Shown here one piece after another: positions 32,400-45,639 of a stretch of DNA of 64,000 nt. Both the position numbers and the translations under genes were made by a program. The DNA lies in assembly GCF_047948215.1 (NCBI RefSeq), contig NC_134465.1, positions 54,385,341 to 54,449,340 of the forward strand, in the 5' to 3' direction. The notes under the pieces are model-generated. The model saw only the letters and a program-made list of their open reading frames with translations. It made no database searches and was not told the origin of the DNA. Numbering within the stretch: the stretch's first letter is position 1; every line of letters starts with the position of its first letter. Source of the stretch: Lycorma delicatula (lineage: Eukaryota > Arthropoda > Insecta > Hemiptera > Fulgoridae).

Positions 32400-35300
32400 T
32401 AAATTCCGATAACTGCGACATAATTGGATCGTAAATATCAATTTTTGTGTTGTGTATAATAATTTTTTGGATATTATCAAATAAAAATTTATTGTGATAT
32501 TATTTATATTATAGTTATATCGATTATTGATAACAACAATAAAAAAACTATTTTTATTATTAAAAAAATAATTCCTTATCGAGGTGTTTTATATATGTAA
32601 TACGGAGTGTTATATAATTACATATCAGTGATCAAAATCAACTGGCAGTGAGCAATCTGAGCGTTTTGGTTTTTTTTTTTTAATATAAATAAATCTACAA
32701 ATATAATAGATAATTTGATCATCAAACAACCACGATCATCGTCATCGTTCTAGAAATAAATCTGCGAACAGTATCAGCAACCAACAAAAATCGCGGTATA
32801 AATTACCATTCTTTAATATTTAATAGATATAAATAAAAGTGTAAATATATTTTTTTTATTTTATATTATAGTTTTAAGTCTACATATCTGTATATATGGT
32901 TTATACATGTCTTTATACCTTTGTATGTGACGTAAGCGAATCCGTAAGTATTTACATATTACGTTAAATGCATGATGAAAAATAAGCCGTTAATTACATA
33001 TACAAATATATATATAAAAAGATATATTTTATAAATCTAAAATATTAGATCTGCCTGTTTGTCCTATTTTTCTATACTTTTATATATAAATGTGAAACTT
33101 CCATAAGTACAAATAATAGTCCCTAAAAATATTTACTGGTAATTATTTTTAAGAGCATAACGAAAGGAAATGTTTTATCAACATTTTCCAAAAAAAAATT
33201 TTTAATTTAAAAAAAATATTATATGCAATCTTTTCAAACGCGTTTTTTTTTTTTTTTTTGTTATCTAAGATTGGTATTTTAAAATAAATTTATTATCCTT
33301 TTTACATTGAGTACTTACGTATCAGTTCTTTAAAAAAACAAAAATTATAAAAAATAGTTAACTATACGGGAAAAAATTGAAATACACCCCTAACAGTAAA
33401 ATCTTATTTCATCACTTAAAATATAAATAAAAATAAGTTGAAGCAATTGTGTAAAATATGGGGGGCGTAAGGAGTTCATGGGTTTATTCCACTTACATTT
33501 GGGCTTACCTAAGATAAAAATATAATTGAAACGTCTTTAGTTAAATTTCAAAATAACCTAACAATTTTTTTCTTATGGATAAACATTTCTGAATGTTTAA
33601 CGACTTAAATATTTTAACACTTACACTTTAATCAATAAATAAAATTTAATGTTTCACAGTTTAAAATAAAAATGGAAGAAAATCTACATTATTCAACAGC
33701 TACAATATTAAACTGGAAAAAAATACAACAAATATTTACATCTTTGACATTTAAATAACTCGCGAAATCTCATTTAGAAATCAAGGGAAATCTTCAGAAT
33801 AATAAAGAGTACACTGCAAAATCTCACTTTAAAGAAGATTTTTAATATACAACGAAATATAAAAGTAAATGTAAAAAAAAAATCGTACAAAATAATTTTT
33901 TAAATAAAAAAGTGTACTTTATACTAACATTCCGAGGATTTCTAAATATATAAAACACTTGAAGTATAATAAGCATAAATCAACAGTTGCTTTTTCTGAA
34001 AACTAAAATTTTACTAAGGTTTGCATGCTGAAATTTCAGTATATTAAGCTCGGTGAAAAAATATAACTGGAAACAACTTCGCTCCTAACTTTCTTTTATA
34101 AAAAAAATTATATCTTTCCAAGGAATACTTGTTACTCTTGAAAATAGTTACGGCTTGTTATTGAAATTGTCTGGTAGCTTAAAACAATTAAATTTTTTTA
34201 TCGCATTTTAAAATCAACAACTCAACTGATTTTAAACAATAAATTTTCGTCGAGTTTTTATTTTACGTTGATCAATTTCATTTAATGATTTTATTAATTA
34301 TCAAGAATAATTAGAGATTAAATATACTATAACAAGTAAATCTGTGAAAAGTAGACCGAGAAACTTCACACAGAAAAAAAAAAGAAAAGCATTATTTCTC
34401 ACTGTTACAATTTCTTAGACGTCTACTGAACGATTACAAACTTTTAGATAAGAATTATACTAGTCGTTTTATTTTTTAATGTTTTTTTCTGGCTAATATA
34501 AATATTTAATAGGTGGCATTCCGTACCTGTAACTGAAATTTAGAATGTTAAGTCGTTAATACGTATGATTGGCAAGACTTTTATGATCAGAGTGAGGTGA
34601 TTGTGAGGGGTACGGTCGGAGCTGTTTCTGATGAGCTTATTATTCTTAGAAAAATCACCTCCTTAATGGTAATTTTTTTTTCAAATTTATTCACTGTAAC
34701 AAAAACTTAGAACAAAATATTTTAGAAATTTCAATACTGAATTTACTTTTTTACCTCATTTTTATGATTAAAGTTTCAGTAACTTATCGCTTCAAAAAGA
34801 GACAAAAATTTAAGCATAATTTTTAAATATTTTATTTAACGAGTTGATTTTCTACTTAACCTGATAAGTTTAGTTACAACGTCTGAAACTACAGTAGTAT
34901 AATTCCGTTAATTAAACCTCACTGATCAAATTAATCCAGCAAATACACTTATATCCCAACGATTTCAAATAATCTCCCACCAAAAAAATGTATATACATA
35001 TAACCCTTGCTTCAACAAATACGATCTACAGAAAAACTATGATTTATAAGGAACAGTATTAAAGAACCCCCTATTTGGTTAACTGAAGTGGAAATTACAT
35101 TCTAGGTATGGAACGTGACATTTATCGCTTCTCTTTTTTAATTCCAGTAAACATTGCTTAAAATACGATCAGTTAAAAAAAAAACCAGTCTAATTAAATT
35201 ACAATACTGCTTTAACAAAATTTTATTTTAGATATATATCTGAAATCCGGACGTTAGAAAATGAAATCAGCTGGAAGAATCGTTATTACATATACACAGT

Positions 35301-36110
35301 TTTGAATGAAACCGTGGACACAACTGATAAATATATGAATGTTTGAAGGTTATGTTCTCTATAAGAGATAAATTATAGGAGGACCGGTTTTGCCTAAAAA
35401 GATATCTTAATTCCCACGTTAAGATTATTTATTAAGCCACCGGACAATAGAAAATTACCGAACAAGTCCATAAGTAAAACATCTTATAACCGCCGCCACC
35501 ACAAAAATACAATACTAAGTAACTAATTTCATACATCCTAATATAATTAACATGGATTCAGTCGGATTCTGACGAAAAAAAGGAATTATCATGAGAAAAT
35601 CAATCCTACATAAATTCTCCTGAAAGAAATACTTTAAAAACTTTCTCTTGGGCATGGTACAATATAACCATTCCACCAAAAATCCCTCTAAAGATTTAAA
35701 TATTTTAAAATAAAATACAACCATCATATATAGATCCACAATAATTAAGTTAAATAAATATTATATCAAACTGCTACAAAAAAAAAAAACACCTTAACAG
35801 GAAAAATCCCTGATGTCTTTGCTAGCGTACACAAAAAAATTACGTGGACACCACATGACTGCCTTGTACGCCTATTAAATTAAATGTTCACATTTTTTTT
35901 TTAATGAAAAGTAAATAAAATTTTATTTCATTAATAACTTGATATTTTTTCATTATTTTTTTATTGAATTATTATTTATCGTAACACCTTTTTTACAAGG
36001 TTAATAATTATTAATAAATCAATCTACATAAATTTAAAAAAAGTTAAAAAAGGGAGATGAAGTCTGATTCGAGAACCGATGTGCCTTCCCCTTATAAGAT
36101 CCAAATATTT
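32400..36110. other. AT-rich gene-free stretch
   Basis: Only AT-rich sequence with homopolymer runs (for example T18 at about 33244-33261) is seen. No open frame resembles a protein family. It is compatible with an intron or intergenic DNA. Confidence 0.5.
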
Positions 36111-36125
36111 CATTAATTAAAATTT

Positions 36126-36452
36126 TATTTGGCTATAACTCTGGAACCAATGAAAATAAGTACCACTTATGATATATCGTTGAAAAACTCTCAAAACGGA
36201 TTTTGGACTTTTTTGGACACTTTTGGTTCAATCGATTGCAATCCAAAGGGGAGGTGGACAACTATATGTTACAATTGTCCTAAATCCAAAATTTCAACAT
36301 CCTACGGCTAATCGTTTTTGAGTTGTGCGATATACATACGCACCGTACATACGTCACGTCGAAACTAGTCAAAATGGATATTTCCGTTGAAATTTGAAAA
36401 GTAAACTTTTTCGCGATCACAATACTTCTTTTACTTCGAACAACAAAGTAAA
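36126..36452 (-). repeat. Interspersed repeat R-AAGTATTG, copy 2
   Basis: On the minus strand it matches 12990-13350: TACTTTGTTGTTCGAAGTAA, AAGTATTGTGATCGCG, CGATTAGCCGTAGGATGTTG and AAGTGGTACTTATTTTCA. The 60-codon frame inside is a chance frame of the repeat. Confidence 0.75.
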
Positions 36453-36598
36453 TATAAAAAGATAGAATTTAAGTATAAACGTACGATCAGATCCCTCATC
36501 TCCCACCGGTGTATACCTCAACATTAACTAATGGCTAAACGATTATATTTAACCTTTAATTCAATATATTTGTCTTTCTTTATTTTGGTTAATTAACT

Positions 36599-36895
36599 TT
36601 CTTTCTTTTTCCTGTTTAGCCTCCGGTAACTACTGTTTAGATAATATTTCAGAGGATGAATGAGGATGATATGTATGAGTGTGAATGAAGTGTAGTCTTG
36701 TACATTCTCAGTTCGACCATACCTGAGATGTGTGGTTAATTGAAACCTAACCACCAAAGAACACCGGTATCCACGATCTAGTATTCAAGTCCGTGTAAAA
36801 ATAGCTGGCTTTACTATGACTTGAACGCTGGAACTCTCGACTTCCAAATCAGCTGATTTGGGAAGACGCGTTCACCACTAGACCAGTGGATTTTC
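36599..36895 (-). mobile_element. SINE1, full length with 13-bp target-site duplication
   Basis: The minus strand runs from GGTCTAGTGGTGAACGCG to GGTAGTTACCGGAGGCTAAA and GGAAAAAGAAAG. TGGTTAATTAACT flanks it at 36586-36598 and 36896-36908. The first bases of the head are altered (ACTGGTCTAGTGG). Confidence 0.95.
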
Positions 36896-36909
36896 TGGTT
36901 AATTAACTA

Positions 36910-37925
36910 TCTTCGTACTCAAAATAAAAAAAAAAACAAAACAATTAAAACTTAAACATATAAAATAACAAACGTAAACATATCAAACATTTTTTTTTAA
37001 TATAATAGTTCTAAATATTCTACCAATGATTTTTTTTTTACTTGAACAGAAGTTAATTAATCGTAACAAACTATCACGTTGTTGTACATCTCGTTAAAAC
37101 AATAAACAACTTTATTTTTAGTTAATTATAACAAAGAATAAAAACTTGCGTTACTTGAACAGCTAATGACAGAAGTAATTAAAAATATTTTATTGTTTAA
37201 TTCTGCAACTACTATTAGCAAATATCATTTTCTAAGAATATTAAAACAGTATATACAGGTAACAAACTCAACACAAACAGAACAACTCTGTAACGAGTTA
37301 TATATTTGCAATAAATTTAATTAAATTTTATCGGGTAAATAAAACTCAATTTACATAAAAATGACAAAATATTTCAACTATATCTTAATTAAAAACTACT
37401 ATTTTTTAACCATAAATACGAACTAAACGAAATAATTTATTAAATGAAAAATAGGTATAGCTAAAGTTTAACTGTTCCACGTAAATAAATATATATACAA
37501 TTTTCTCAATTATATATTAATAAAACAATACGAAACGAAATTAAATAAGTGTAATGTAATTATTTTATAAACGTCCAACATTACGATACCAAAAACCAGA
37601 TAACATTCTTTTATAATAATAAAATTTTAATAACCGTAATAAAACGATTAGATTATTTAACACTCTTAAAATAACTAACTTTTTTGCCAGATTAAAAAAA
37701 TAACCACTTACAGTATTGTAATGTTTGAAAATGAATGTCTTTTTTTAAATATATACTCATATATCAAGGAATCACGAATTAAAAATTTATACATCAATAT
37801 ACTTACGGAAAGAAAATAAGAAAAAAACCCCGTAAACTGGGCAGACCGCCAATGTTTAATAATGAGAATAAAAAATACGTAATAGAATGTCGTCCATTTA
37901 TAACTAATTCATACACCAATCGATC
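36910..37925. other. AT-rich gene-free stretch
   Basis: No gene or element is recognised. Confidence 0.5.
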
Positions 37926-37927
37926 GA

Positions 37928-38092
37928 TCATTTTTTTTTTTTTTTTGTTTAACCTCCACCGTTAGATATTGCTTCAGAGGATGAGATGAATAATTTATAG
38001 CGTGTGTGAAAATTCCACGTCTGACCGGGATTCGAACTCGAGACCTCCGGATGAAAGGCCGAGACTCTACCACTCGCGCCACGGAGGCCGGC
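37928..38092 (-). mobile_element. SINE2, full length
   Basis: The minus strand reads GGCCTCCGTGGCGCGAGTGG, GGTCTCGAGTTCGAATCCCG, GTCAGACGTGGAATTTTCAC and CATCTCATCCTCTGAAGC, then AATATCTAACGGTGGAGG, TTAAACA and an A run. This copy shows best that the SINE2 tail is homologous to the SINE1 tail. Confidence 0.9.
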
Positions 38093-38189
38093 CCGATAAT
38101 ATATATTACTTTGATAATAAAATCGGGTTCTATATCGTAACTCTTAACCCTAAGGCACTTCTTAAATGCTACATCGGCTTTACATAACA

Positions 38190-38477
38190 CCTTTCTTTTT
38201 CCTGTTTAACCTCCGGTAACTACCATTTAGATAATTCTTCAGAGGATGAAATGTATGAGTGTAAATGAAGTGTAGTCTTGTACATTCTCAGTTCGACCAA
38301 TCCTGAGATGTGTGGTTAATTGAAACCCAACCACCAAAGAACACCGGTATCCACGATCTAGTATTCAAATCCGTGTAAAAATAACTGGCTTTACTAAGAC
38401 TTGAACGCTGTAACTCTCGACTTCCAAATCAGCTGATTTGGAAAGACGCGTTAACCACTAGACCAACCCGGTGGGTT
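38190..38477 (-). mobile_element. SINE1, full length with perfect 11-bp target-site duplication
   Basis: A complete copy runs on the minus strand from AACCCACCGGGTTGGTC to the GGAGG..TTAAACAGGAAAAAG tail. TTTACATAACA flanks both ends (38179-38189 and 38478-38488). Confidence 0.97.
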
Positions 38478-38489
38478 TTTACATAACAT

Positions 38490-39712
38490 CTAATACAAAT
38501 ATAATATATAGGTCAAAATAACTTTAGCACTTTACAAATAAGCATTTGTAAATTATCATTTTCTTTTTTTTAAGCAATGAAACAACAACCAAAATACGTA
38601 AAGTCGTTTTAACACGTCGCATACAGGTTAGAGTAGGTTATTGTGTCATTTATTTAAGAACCAGACTGTTGTTATACTTCAAAGAAAACAAGGATATGTT
38701 ATAACTCTACTAATTTCACTTTCTAATAAATATTCTATTTAGAACAGAGAAAGTATTCCTGACTGTCGAAAAATTACCCCTTCAGTGGATATTTTTATTT
38801 TACCTAACCCAAAAGTACTACATCTCAAGTTACTAACGTGTTTAATAAATGCTTTTCTATATACGAAAATCTAGTTACCGGAAAAACCTATAAAAATTTA
38901 CATATATACCCGTATGTGTGTGTTTGTGTGTACACATTATGTTAGAAATTGCATATTATTATCGTAAATTAAATATTCTCGTGCAACTTGTTAGTGTTCC
39001 TAGTCAGGAAAGAGCCCTTAATATTTTTTTCCCAACATACTCAACTATTCTTTCTAGCACATTAAGTAATACCATCAAAGATATTTTTGTCCTTTTTTTT
39101 AACAGTCATTAATTTTGGGAACCGATAGAGCAGCCAGGACCGAATATCAAAGACAATAGTTAGTTTTTCGGGCCAAATTTTAGTATACTACATTTAATAC
39201 AAACATTTTTTTTTTTTTAGTAAGAGTCTTTTTAGATTCCACTTAATTATAGATCTAATGTCGCGGAACGTTTATTAAGTAAATCGCTTAAAAAAATAAT
39301 CCAAATCGGAATTAAACCTATACTGCTTACACTACCCGTTACGTTACATTATTTAAAAAGACCTTGACTAATAAAATACATAAAATCCGTATCCTTGAAT
39401 ATACAGCTGTCACGTCCTTCGCGCGAAAAGAATTTGTCTTTATATACAATCGGAAGAAAAGATATTTATTACGTTCCAAGTACATTACGGCTCTTTATTT
39501 AGATAAATACTTGTAATTATAATAATCACGCGACGGATAAAAACAATTCGATAAAAAAGAAAACAAAGCAACAATAATATTTAAAATTACAAATATATTA
39601 AAAGTAACGTACTAGCAGTTAAAATTATAATAAAGACTAATTCGAATGCCATTACGTACGGTTATCGAACGTAAAAAAAAAATAATAAAATAAAATATAT
39701 AAATTTTAAACT
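38490..39712. other. AT-rich gene-free stretch
   Basis: No gene or element is recognised. Homopolymer T runs occur near 39207. Confidence 0.5.
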
Positions 39713-39716
39713 TATA

Positions 39717-40039
39717 CACATGTGTCCCGTAAGTTTCCACACGTAGAAAAAATAAACATGTTTTTTATGAAGGTCACGGTGAGTGTGTCAGGAAAAGACA
39801 CAAAACATAAATCATCTCAAGGAACGTATCGCATAACGGATCTATATCAGGAATCACAGCTGCAGTATGCTTGGTAATGGAGTGTACTTCATACGGTTGG
39901 AGTTACGCTTTTAATAGCTTTGTTGATAAGTTTCTTGAGATGATTTATGTTTTGTATCTTTTCCTCATACAATCACCATGACCTTCGTTAAAAAAAAAAG
40001 TTTATTTTTCCTATATAGGAAAACTTATGGAACACCTGT
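39717..40039. mobile_element. MITE with ~110-bp inverted ends and TA target duplication
   Basis: The left end (GTGTCCCGTAAGTTTCC..GAAGGTCACGGTGA..ACAAAACATAAATCATCTC) pairs with the complement of the right end (GTGTTCCATAAGTTTTCC..GAAGGTCATGGTGA..ACAAAACATAAATCATCTC). TA flanks both sides (39715-39716 and 40040-40041). The ends look like those of Tc1/mariner-type non-autonomous elements. No coding sequence is present. Confidence 0.8.
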
Positions 40040-40041
40040 AG

Positions 40042-40970
40042 GTTTCCCATTAAGGTAAGGTAAAGATCCGGAACTTAAGGGATTAACACTTTCCGGTAGC
40101 TGTTAAAAATCAATATTTTCAGTATATTAAAAAAAATTCCCCGTCCATAAAACTCTTTGGACTGTTAATGATCTGAATAAGGAATTTATGAGGCAGAATT
40201 CCCTGTTCTAATTTCGAATTTCCGTTCAATCCCAAAGATATGCACCCAAAAAATTTTTTTTACTACCAACAACGCACCAAATTTATCAAGTTTTTAAAAC
40301 TTGAAGACATAAATAATACTACTTTCGAAGATCGTTCTGTGTATAATGATAAACTCATCTGATTTTCTACTTTGACTGAAGTATTTAATTTGAATAAAAA
40401 AACACTAACATTTTATCATAAAATGGAATTACAAAGCTCCTGGATAAACCACACGGAATCGAAAATTTGACATTAGTGCTAAAACTTAAAACTAAATCGG
40501 TTGATTACTATATATAGTAATTAAAATTTCATCATTTTCTATCTCTATAAAAAATCGAAATCGTAATTTAATTCTTTTTTAATTAAAAAAATAATAATTT
40601 CATCAGTAAAAATCTTTTAAAATATCACAATGCTGATCTATATAAACAAAACAAAAAACTACGTAACGCATTCATTTAAACTTCATGTATGCACGCGCGT
40701 GCGTACGACAATAAAAACTATGTTAAGATATTTAATACATAATACAATAATCATACGGTACAGGTTGTATTTATGTTTACGGTACACGGGACAAGACTGC
40801 AAACCAAGAACTGAGCTAGTAATGTTCCGCTCTAGATGAGTTAGATAACACAAATACACAACACACCCATAGACGCACAAAATACATCTCTAACCTAACC
40901 AACCAACGTTATATTAGTACGAGATATAAAATGAACGTTGTAGCATTACAATAACAAAAGTTATGTCAAT
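40042..40970. other. AT-rich gene-free stretch
   Basis: No gene or element is recognised. Confidence 0.5.

Positions 40971-40972
<2 letters not shown>

Positions 40973-41009
<37 letters not shown>
40973..41009. repeat. (TA)n microsatellite
   Basis: A TG then TA dinucleotide run is followed by ACAGGGTATAG, similar to the ACAGGGTG words at some transposon ends, but no partner end was found. Confidence 0.9.
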
Positions 41010-41014
<5 letters not shown>

Positions 41015-41446
41015 TACAGGGTATAGATACCGGTTACGTGCACCTATCAAAACTCTGACAGTTCGTATATTCCATACAACTCACAATAAAAAAATACAGC
41101 CGCAGGGGTTAAAAGTTTGCACGAGCATCATCTATTCATTAACTTTTTGTAACAACCACATGCAAGCATACTTTGTTGGCGCGCGCGCACACACACACAC
41201 AATATTAAACGGTATGGTACAGTAAGCTCACGTACGTAAAAAAGGACACAAACCAATAGAATATAAACAGGTTCATAAACGTAACAGCTACAATAATAGG
41301 TAATAAAGAAAGAATCAAACAACATTACTCAAACTAAAATTGATGTACGTGACGAAATACAACCATATTACCACGTTAAAAAAAAATAACAAAAAGCAGA
41401 AAACCCGGTATTAAAAAAAATAATAAACATTAACAATGTAACACAC

Positions 41447-41448
<2 letters not shown>

Positions 41449-41478
<30 letters not shown>
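41449..41478. repeat. (TA)n microsatellite
   Basis: Uninterrupted AT dinucleotide run. Confidence 0.95.
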
Positions 41479-41481
<3 letters not shown>

Positions 41482-42211
41482 CTTAATTTTAGTCTTTTAT
41501 CAAAACTTCAAAAAGAAAACCGGCCGACTTAAACCAGTTCTTATAAATATTCAAATAAGCTTTACATCGAACGTCAAATACAAATTTCAAATAACTGCTT
41601 ATGATCAGTGTAGCGCACAAATTATAACGTTGGAGAGATCTGGGGTAAATGTTATTCAACTGATGTGAATTTAAAACCGTTTAACATTGCACATCAGATG
41701 TAGAAAAGTTTTTTAAAACGTAATCGATAAACCAACTCTTTTATAAAATCTTCTTCATATCCAAGAATTAAAAAGTCGTTTGATTAATTTACTAAAGTAG
41801 AAAACGCAATCTCGTTAAGGGTTTCAAATTATTTTTGATAAGATGAAAAAAGTTAAATTGAGCCAAAAGTTTGAGTTCTACTTTACGCATAAAATTTCAA
41901 CAAGTAACCAAATGATTTTTTTCCTTAACGGACCAAAATCTTCTGAAGGAATCACCAGAAAAATTTCATTAAAAATCCCATCAACTTTTCTACTAGTACA
42001 AAGAGGTTTTCCATTTTAGGCTGACAATTCAAGCCACCGGTAGTTTCTTGAATTTCTAAACGCAATTCTGAGCAATAGCGAAGACTTCAATTGAACTTAA
42101 AAGCAAATGGTTCTTTATTATCTGGAAAGAAAATACCAGATAAAAATACCACGATCTTCTGGGGAACTCCTACAGGTAAAATGTTTGCCTAGTTTTTCGG
42201 TCCTTCTAAGG

Positions 42212-42420
42212 TTGACCCATCGGGTCGGTCTACTGATAAACTCGTCATCGCAAATCAGCTGATTTCGAAATCGAGAGTTCTAAGGTTCAAATCCTAGTAA
42301 AGACAGTTATTTTTATACAAATTTGAGTATTAGATCGTGAATACCGGTGTTCTTTGGTGGACCTCCTCCTAAGTAATACCTTACGATGGTTCTACAGAGT
42401 AAAGAGAAAAAGAAAAGAAT
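42212..42420 (+). mobile_element. SINE1 with internal deletion
   Basis: The head (ACCCATCGGGTCGGTCTACT, AAATCAGCTGATTT, TTCAAATCC) runs into GAATACCGGTGTTCTTTGG and then jumps to a tail AAGTAATACCTTACGATGG with GAGAAAAAGAAAAG. About 110 bases of the core are missing. The tail subtype matches the copy at 25560-25815. Confidence 0.8.
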
Positions 42421-42429
42421 CTTTCTCAG

Positions 42430-45400
42430 AGTAGATTATCCCTTATCACCATTTACTCCTTTCTATTATTCTTTATAGAATTTTGAAAGACGCTCGTTGG
42501 ATCCTTGTGAAGGATATCAGGATCTGTCTGAATTACTACATCCTTGACAACTAACTGTAGATTGTTTTCCCTTTCCCAATAATTCCAGGTCTTGTAAATT
42601 TTAATAAAATACAATACACAAAATGACTGTAAAATAAATTTTACCTTGTTTACATTAAAGAAAATTACAATCTATCTAAATATGATAGGATACAATACGT
42701 AATTCATTTACGTGAAAGAAAGTTGCTATGAAGACAAAATATCAACTGGATCGTGCCTCTTTTGCGCTAAAAATAATCTACTTGAATAGAAATTAGTATT
42801 TAAGGTAAATTATTATGAATAATTACGACAACTATTTACGATTATGACTTTTTTATTTATAAGTCAACAACTTGAAAGAATAACACCGCACAAATCCTAA
42901 AATCAAACGGAAGGAAATAAACATTTACTAAAAACTGATTATGTATGTAAGACCACCAAAACAGGCAAAAAAACCCGATCAGAAACTTTCCAATATTGCT
43001 AAAACTTATTAAAAATCTAAAATAAAAACGAACGTATGATTTATTATGTAAACATCCGATTCTGAATAACCGAACTGTAAAGGAAATTATACAATTATCA
43101 ATAAGGAAGAATACTTGCCCAAAGGAATAATTTAACGGAAAAAAAGAAAGAAAGAAATAACAGTCACCATGATGTATGATGTTATAATTAAGATGTAACT
43201 TCAGAGAAAGAAAGAAAGAGAAAAAGAAAAAGACTAGATTGAAGAGAGGAGAGGAGAGGAGATAAGGGAAGGTACAAAGGATATCTGTAACAACCAAACC
43301 ACCTCATTTTTATCATTATAACGTCATCATGACTGTTATTACAAGAGTACCAACAAATAAACCTGTAACTTTATCAAAATCACAATCCATCTACACGAGT
43401 ACCTTCTTTCGACGTGTAAATAAGGAGATAGGAAATGCCGATAGCAGATCGAGAGAGACAGAGAGAGAGAGATACCAGTTATAACGGAAGTTACACCATT
43501 GGTTATTATAACATTTATTAGGATAACTTGAAAACTTTGTTATAATAAACAGTCATCAATTACCTACTTATCCAATCGTTTGTGTTACGTAGTAGCATCA
43601 ACCTGCACGATTAACAATGCTGCCTATTTGTAGCGAATAACATTATTTCCGTTCTCACTACTGTGTTTGATGACAGCAGTTAAAATATAATAAATTTGAA
43701 AAAAAAAATCCTTTAACTTTCGCTATTAAATAAATTAAAAACATTTATAACACACGATAGAAAAAAATATATAATTCACTCAATTGATACGTTCAACAAC
43801 CCGAAATTAAAAAATAAGCTTGTTTACCGATCTTTCACAATATAAAAATGTAATCCAAACGGAATGGTTAAAAACTATTTATATCTTAATAATTTCGGTT
43901 ACGATTATTAATTTATCTAAATAAAACAAAATGTAAAAAATCTTGATTAACATTTGTCAATACACCACAAGCGTGTTTAAAGTTTTGGTTTAAACTAATT
44001 ATTTTTAAATTTAAGTTTAAACTAAACTTAAAATATTTTTTTTTTTCTACATAATACTGGGCGTTTAAAAGTAAAACTGATAGCAAGAAATGTCCAAATT
44101 GAAGTAAAGAAAAAACTGGCTAAATCATTAATTCACTTTCCTGGCTACGCCGGTCAAATCATGATTACAAAAACGATTTAAGCAGAAAAATAACCAAATT
44201 TTGAATAATTTTTTTTTTTTTCATTTTTCAAACTTCCTTATTCTATGTCAAAAATTTATCAAGAAATGATCCCTTTAAAAAACAAAAAGAAACATTAATT
44301 TAAAAGAGAATTGTTTAAAAATATTTAAAAAATAACTAACTTTTATGCAAATAATGGAAAAAATAATATCCTAGTCATATAGGGAACAGACTAACACAGT
44401 ACTGGTGCGAGCGGTCAGCGGCTAAGGGTGTTGAGCAGTTCCGTATTTTTTTGGTATTTTTCTTTGATTTTTGTTTTTTGGGGGGGTTTTTGTTAAAATT
44501 TATATGGGACCATTCATAAAGTATAATATTTCGGTTAAAAACCTCCTCCTTTTTTGAAGTCTGTAAAAAAAATTGCTTCCCATTTAAGGTCCAAAATATA
44601 ATAAAAGTGCCAAAACTAATTTTAAGAACCCTTCACAAGTAATGAAGAAAAATACAGACATTTTTGTTTTTAACAACAAAAATTAACAAGTTAGAGCAAA
44701 AAAACTCAGAAAAAATATATTTTTAAGACAGGAAAGTAAATTTTAAGAAAAGATTTTCTAAAATATTCATATAGTTAAGCTTAAACAAATTTGCTTACGT
44801 TTTCTCTAAATCTAACACTCCCATAATAAAGGCTAAAGTAAGAAAACAAAATTTTCAACGAAACGTTTTTGAATTTCAGATCCGGAATCTATAATTTAAA
44901 AAAATTGTAAACATTTCTTGACAGCTCTATATATGACGCATCAACATTTTCTGAGTAATATTTAAGCCGAAAGGAAATAGAGGAAAAGAAACGTAACATA
45001 CATTTCAATTTTAAGAGATGCGGTAGATTTTTTGAAAAAGTTCTTAGTTCTTTTATATACGCTTTGGAAACAACAATTTCCTTTAATAAAGTATTCTCTA
45101 AAATTACTCGGAAGAAAATCGAATTTGGTTTTTTCGCAAAAAAAAAAGAATTAATATTATCAATGCCTCATTTACAGAAATATTTGAGCCAAATTTAAAG
45201 AAAATCGGTAAGGCAATCCTGAGATATAAGGCCAAAATCACTGCGACTCACATAAATACATATACCTATGTTTTTTTGGTATGGAAATCTACACGAACCC
45301 TAAAACGTAAACATTTGCAAAAAAAACCGATATCCCATTTTTGACATGATCACCATACCTTCCCGTTTAATATTCCAACTATATTCGCCAGGAAAGTAAA

Positions 45401-45597
45401 CAGAATGGAGAAAGTAAACCTTGAAAAAATAAACAATAAGTAAACAACTTGAAAAAAATACAAAAAGGAGTAAAATTTGAAGAAATAGATTAAGGAAGAG
45501 GAAGAAGTATCTCGCTTGGGGTCTTAATAAGGAAAGGTAAAAGAAAAGAAGATGCTCCCCGGACCGAGAAAAACTGAGGGAACTCAAGTGAAACCTG

Positions 45598-45600
<3 letters not shown>
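42430..45600. other. AT-rich gene-free stretch
   Basis: No gene is recognised. Purine-rich tracts occur at 43138-43262 and a GA run at 43449-43472. The 146-codon reverse frame at 42857-43297 is a low-complexity antisense of the purine tract. Confidence 0.5.

Positions 45601-45601
<1 letters not shown>

Positions 45602-45633
<32 letters not shown>
45602..45633. repeat. (TA)n microsatellite
   Basis: Uninterrupted AT dinucleotide run. Confidence 0.95.
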
Positions 45634-45636
<3 letters not shown>

Positions 45637-45639
45637 TAA

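Noticed and set aside
36129..36311. 60-codon forward frame
   Set aside because: It is within the interspersed repeat shared with 12990-13350 and is not conserved as an open frame there.
40973..41030. ACAGGGTATAG after a (TA)n tract as a transposon end
   Set aside because: No matching inverted partner was found nearby.
42857..43297. 146-codon reverse frame rich in Phe, Leu and Ser
   Set aside because: It is antisense of purine-rich low-complexity sequence. Hydrophobic composition alone does not indicate a membrane protein.
43440..43475. CRISPR-like or other regularly spaced repeats
   Set aside because: Only simple GA repeats are present. No spaced repeat array exists in the window.
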